Source of the DNA: HLUCCA09 sp965277275
GTDB lineage: Bacteria; Pseudomonadota; Alphaproteobacteria; Rhodobacterales; Rhodobacteraceae
Assembly: GCA_965277275.1 (NCBI GenBank)
Contig: CBDICG010000002.1
Span: 2,108,001-2,172,000, forward strand
Length of the DNA: 64,000 bases
Reading direction: 5' to 3'
The translations under genes and the position numbers were made by a program. Shown one piece after another: positions 60,988 through 64,000 of the stretch. Numbering within the stretch: the first letter of the stretch is position 1; the number at the start of each line of letters is the position of its first letter. The notes under the pieces are model-generated. The model ran no database searches and had not been told where the DNA came from. It saw only the letters and a list, made by a program, of their open reading frames with translations.

Positions 60988-61722
60988 ATGCAGTGGGTGC
61001 GCTCTCTCATTTTCGTTGGCCAGATGTACGCGATGATGCCGATCCTCGCGCTCTACTTCACACCGCTCGCGGTCTTCGATCGCAGGTGGGCCTATCGCGG
61101 TGTCCGCACGTACTGCAGATGGGTGCGCTGGACAGCGCGCTGGATGGTCGGCCTGCACTCTGAGATCCGCGGCGACGTGCCGGAGGGCGAGGTGCTCGTC
61201 GCCTCCAAACACCAGAGTTTCTTTGACATTATCCTGCTCGTCTCGGTCCTGCCCCGTCCGAAGTTCATTATGAAGGCCTCGCTGCGCCGCGCGCCGATCC
61301 TGGGCTGGTACGCGAAGCGGATCGGCTGCGTCCCGGTCGACAGAGGTCGCCGTGCGGAAGCCATCGCCCAGATGAAAGCCCACGTCGCGTCCGGCGATGC
61401 GCCACCCGGACAGCTGATCATCTACCCGCAAGGAACCCGCGTCGCCCCGGGCGCGCACCGGCCCTACAAGGTGGGGGTCGGCGTCCTTTACGAACAACTC
61501 GGCCAAACTTGCGTTCCGGCCGCAACCAACGTCGGCGTGTTCTGGCCTCGTATCGGCATCCTGCGCAAACCGGGGCTCGCCGTTCTGCAGTTCCTCGAGC
61601 CGATCCCGGCGGGTCGCCCCGTGCCCGATGTCATGGCCGATCTCGAAACGCGTGTCGAAGCCGCATCGAACACACTCATGCGCGACGCAGGATTTGATAC
61701 GGGCACCGACACCCCGCCCTGA
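60988..61722 (+). CDS. plsC: 1-acyl-sn-glycerol-3-phosphate acyltransferase
   Basis: A 244-residue membrane-associated acyltransferase making phosphatidic acid. The HX4D catalytic motif is HQSFFD near residue 75, and the substrate motif reads PQGTR in place of the usual EGTR near 150. An N-terminal hydrophobic helix is present. It complements plsY, encoded 7 kb away. The start MQWVRSLIF is chosen; the frame runs 66 bases further upstream. Confidence 0.93.
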   Translation: MQWVRSLIFVGQMYAMMPILALYFTPLAVFDRRWAYRGVRTYCRWVRWTARWMVGLHSEIRGDVPEGEVLVASKHQSFFDIILLVSVLPRPKFIMKASLRRAPILGWYAKRIGCVPVDRGRRAEAIAQMKAHVASGDAPPGQLIIYPQGTRVAPGAHRPYKVGVGVLYEQLGQTCVPAATNVGVFWPRIGILRKPGLAVLQFLEPIPAGRPVPDVMADLETRVEAASNTLMRDAGFDTGTDTPP

Positions 61723-61728
61723 TCGCCT

Positions 61729-61761
61729 CTTCATCTTGGCTGAAATACCTCCGCCGGAGGC
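61729..61761 (-). repeat. dispersed intergenic element, copy 8 (reverse orientation)
   Basis: CTTCATCTTGGCTGAAATAC followed by the perfect hairpin CCTCCGCCGGAGG, between the convergent plsC and yqgE genes. Its hairpin is identical to that of copy 2, 45 kb away. Confidence 0.75.
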
Positions 61762-61782
61762 AAGCCGACGCGGGTCAGCCTG

Positions 61783-62376
61783 TCAGGCGCGTCCGGCAGA
61801 CGCAGACAGTGTCACCGGGTCGATCCCGAGGGTGCCAAGCGCGCGCGTCCACTTCGATCCCGGATCATCGCCAAAAACCAACTCTGAGTTCGCCGCACAT
61901 GTGAGCCAGGCATTGCGCGCGAGCTCCCCTTCCAGCTGTCCCGGCCCCCACCCGGCATATCCCAGGGCCATCAGGGTTTGTTCGGGCCCGACCCCCCGTG
62001 CGATGTCCTCCAGGATGTCGAGAGTCGCGGTCATTGCGAAGGTATCGTCCACCCGCAAGGTGGCATCGCCCTCCTTGTACTCGCCCGAATGCAACACGAA
62101 CCCCCGACCGTGCTCGACCGGCCCGCCCATGTGCACCGGCACGGAGGCGACAGCCTCCGTTGGCGAGATCTCCAGTTGGGACAGCAGCTCCGAGAAGCTC
62201 AGATCCGTCACGACGTTGTTCACAACGAGGCCCATCGCGCCTTCGGAGGAGTGGGCACACAGGAAGATCACCGACCTGTCAAACCTCGGATCGGCCATGC
62301 CGGGCATGGCGATCAGCATCTGGCCCGTGAGGTCGATCTCAGGTGGATCGGGGCTGTCCTGCGTGCGCGGTGTCAT
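61783..62376 (-). CDS. YqgE/AlgH family protein
   Basis: A 197-residue member of the YqgE family, recognised by DLTGQMLIAMPGMADPRFDRSVIFLCAHSSEGAMGLVVN and the ALGYAGWGPGQLEGEL segment. The structure is known for relatives but the function is not. It is divergent from the DsbD-N-like gene, a neighbour pairing I recall in related genomes. Confidence 0.92.
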   Translation of the reverse strand: MTPRTQDSPDPPEIDLTGQMLIAMPGMADPRFDRSVIFLCAHSSEGAMGLVVNNVVTDLSFSELLSQLEISPTEAVASVPVHMGGPVEHGRGFVLHSGEYKEGDATLRVDDTFAMTATLDILEDIARGVGPEQTLMALGYAGWGPGQLEGELARNAWLTCAANSELVFGDDPGSKWTRALGTLGIDPVTLSASAGRA

Positions 62377-62617
62377 GGGCAGAGGATGGGGTTCTCGCGC
62401 CGCAAGAACAAGCCCCTGTGCCCGGCCCCGCGCCCTGATGCCCCGGGACGAACGAGATCCAACGCTGCGAATCGTTTCACTGACAGCAACGATCCCCCGC
62501 GCCTGCCTGTTCGGCTCCGTATGGTAGGCGCCGGTGCATCGACGCGGGCCCGTGACCGGTGCAGACCGCTACGATTGGAACCACGCTGGAAGGGCAGGCG
62601 CAACATGCGACCCTTCC

Positions 62618-62659
62618 AAAGCCAAAGCCAAAGCCAAAGCCAAAGCCAAAGCCAAAGCC
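62618..62659. repeat. hexanucleotide tandem repeat (AAAGCC x7)
   Basis: Seven perfect AAAGCC units in the gap between yqgE and the DsbD-N-like gene, about 90-130 bases before the latter's start. Such short perfect repeats can change length by slippage. The rest of the 370-bp gap holds no supported gene. Confidence 0.9.
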
Positions 62660-62745
62660 ACAACCGAAACCCGCCTCGCGAAGATCCACGGCAATGTGAG
62701 CGCGCGGGCGTTTCATTTCCCAACAGCCTAGCGTAGCCAACTCGT

Positions 62746-63573
62746 ATGCCCCGACACGCGTTCGTCCGCCTTGCCCGTTCCATCCTGCCCCTTGGCCTTG
62801 CCGCTGTGCTGGGCTTGGCCCCGCTGCGCGCCGCGGCCGAGCTGCCCGACACCGTTGTCCGTGCAGAGGTCTTGTCCGGCTGGATGACCGAGCGCGGCAC
62901 CCGCATGACCGCGCTCCGCCTCATCCTCGCCCCGGGATGGAAGACCTATTGGCGGGCGCCCGGCGACGCCGGCATTCCCCCGCAGTTCGATTGGGGCGGC
63001 TCCGACAATCTCGCGGCGGTGCGCGTGCACTGGCCCGCTCCGGAGGTCTTCTACGACTACGGTATGCGCACAATCGGCTACGCCGACGAGGTCGTCTGGC
63101 CGATCGAGCTGCGCCCGACTTCGGATGGTGCGCCGATTCGCGTCTCCGCGGAGCTCGAGCTTGGCATCTGCGAGACGGTGTGCATCCCCGCGTCACTGCG
63201 CTTCACTGCCGAGCTGGACGGCCCCGGCCGGACGGACCCGCAGATCCGCGCCGCTCTCGCCGCGCGGCCGATGCCGGCCGAGCGTGCCGGGGTCACGCAG
63301 GTGTCCTGCAAGCTCGCGCCGATCTCCGACGGGTTGCGCCTCGATGCCACGATCACCATGCCCTCGACCGGGCGTGGCGAAGTCGCGCTGGTTGAGGCGG
63401 GCGACCCGTCCATCTGGGTCTCGGAGCCACAGGTCGCGCGCCAGGGGGAGACGCTGCGCGTCCGTGCCGATCTCGTGCCAGCGCCCGGAACGCCGCTCGT
63501 GGTGGAGCGGCAGGCCCTGCGCTTTACGGTGATCGGCGCGCGCCGGGCGGTCGATATTCAGGGCTGCCGATAG
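62746..63573 (+). CDS. periplasmic DsbD N-terminal-domain-like protein
   Basis: A 275-residue exported protein. The signal peptide covers about 1-30 (cleavage after RAAA). The domain matches the DsbD alpha domain (LAPGWKTYWRAPGDAGIPPQFDW, then LELGICETVCIPA with two Cys near residues 144-148). Without the membrane and thioredoxin domains of DsbD it may act as a stand-alone disulfide carrier. A further Cys lies at 186. Confidence 0.87.
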   Translation: MPRHAFVRLARSILPLGLAAVLGLAPLRAAAELPDTVVRAEVLSGWMTERGTRMTALRLILAPGWKTYWRAPGDAGIPPQFDWGGSDNLAAVRVHWPAPEVFYDYGMRTIGYADEVVWPIELRPTSDGAPIRVSAELELGICETVCIPASLRFTAELDGPGRTDPQIRAALAARPMPAERAGVTQVSCKLAPISDGLRLDATITMPSTGRGEVALVEAGDPSIWVSEPQVARQGETLRVRADLVPAPGTPLVVERQALRFTVIGARRAVDIQGCR

Positions 63574-63665
63574 GCGGGCACCACGGGGATGCCGCGCGGT
63601 GGCGATTGCATGCCCGCATCTGAGGCGCCATATGGGCGGAACGCAGGCGGGAAAGGTCCGGACCC

Positions 63666-64000
63666 ATGAAAAGCTATCTGGAGTTTGAGAAACCCCTCGC
63701 CGAGATTGAGGGCAAGGCAGAAGAGCTTCGCGCCATGGCGCGCGCCAACGACGAGATGGACGTCGAATCAGAGGCCGCCGCGCTCGATTCCAAGGCCGCT
63801 GCGCTGCTCATCGACCTCTACTCGAAGCTCACGCCCTGGCGCAAATGCCAGGTCGCACGCCATCCCGGCCGGCCCCATTGCAACGATTACATCGATGCTC
63901 TGCTGACGGAGTACACGCCGCTCGCAGGCGACCGTTGTTTCGCCGATGATCATGCGGTGCTTGGGGGGACGGCGCGGTTTCGCGACCGGCCCGTCATGGT
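63666..64000 (+). CDS. accA: acetyl-CoA carboxylase carboxyltransferase subunit alpha, N-terminal part
   Basis: The first 111 residues of AccA, cut by the right edge. The coiled N-terminal helix MKSYLEFEKPLAEIEGKAEEL and LTPWRKCQVARHPGRPHCNDYI are typical; the family's catalytic region lies outside. It carries out malonyl-CoA formation with AccD. GGAAAGG precedes the ATG. The 92-bp gap to the upstream gene shows nothing else. Confidence 0.95.
   Translation, partial: MKSYLEFEKPLAEIEGKAEELRAMARANDEMDVESEAAALDSKAAALLIDLYSKLTPWRKCQVARHPGRPHCNDYIDALLTEYTPLAGDRCFADDHAVLGGTARFRDRPVM

Noticed and set aside
62534..62731. A 65-codon frame with a Lys-Ala repeat
   Set aside because: It only translates the AAAGCC tandem repeat; no start signal or flanking conservation supports it.

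Overview
The window is 64 kb of GC-rich chromosome from an alphaproteobacterium, most likely a Rhodobacterales (Roseobacter-group) species. I infer this from gene content and order: murA-DUF2948-hisD-UPF0262-phosphatase followed by infA-maf-rnase E/G-yacG, ccoGHIS, a divergent hemN/fnrL pair, L-malyl-CoA lyase, plant-type glutamate-cysteine ligase, and ruvCAB next to pyrB. No phage, plasmid, CRISPR or intact insertion sequence is visible. Both ends cut genes: gcvPB on the left and accA on the right.

Layout. 1-8.1 kb: a two-subunit glycine decarboxylase (gcvPA, gcvPB) with a COG3199-type ATP-NAD kinase-like gene, a divergent glutathione S-transferase, and a four-gene PotABCD-like ABC importer. 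The three upstream regions share a TATGCGAA-type operator. 8.1-9.6 kb: gene-poor, with tRNA-Thr(GGT). 9.6-18.2 kb: the murA-hisD and infA-maf-rng-yacG housekeeping block, interrupted by an acetyltransferase/nitrilase-fold pair. 18.4-21.4 kb: small enzymes and argF. 21.6-26.2 kb: the ccoGHIS cytochrome cbb3 assembly operon behind an FnrL box. 26.3-35.9 kb: penicillin-binding D,D-peptidase, HAD hydrolase, clpS, an rRNA methyltransferase, an SDR-SDR-small protein-P1 peptidase operon, an alpha/beta hydrolase and a succinate-semialdehyde-type dehydrogenase. 36.6-44.7 kb: an anchored cytochrome c, a glycosyltransferase, hemN/fnrL, a sulfotransferase, an acyl-CoA synthetase and a 6-phosphogluconate dehydrogenase. 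44.7-54.5 kb: hrpB, a DUF1127 gene, ruvCAB, and pyrB-membrane protein-pyrC'-plsY. 54.6-64 kb: DUF805, gshA, rsmE, ubiA, mcl, a zinc-ribbon protein, plsC, yqgE, a DsbD-N-like protein and accA.

The genes serve core metabolism (peptidoglycan, histidine, arginine, pyrimidines, phospholipid, ubiquinone, glutathione), DNA repair and the switch to low oxygen (FnrL, HemN, Cco assembly proteins). The most unusual points are: a dihydroorotase homologue that has lost its metal and catalytic residues, sitting two genes after pyrB; the common operator of the gcvPA/kinase/ABC cluster; and intergenic repeats. At least eight copies of one element (core GGTATTT-N-CCAAGATGAAG, often with a GC hairpin), two copies of a second hairpin family, and two 22-bp perfect palindromes between convergent genes are present. 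One copy of the first element appears to supply the N-terminal codons of hrpB.
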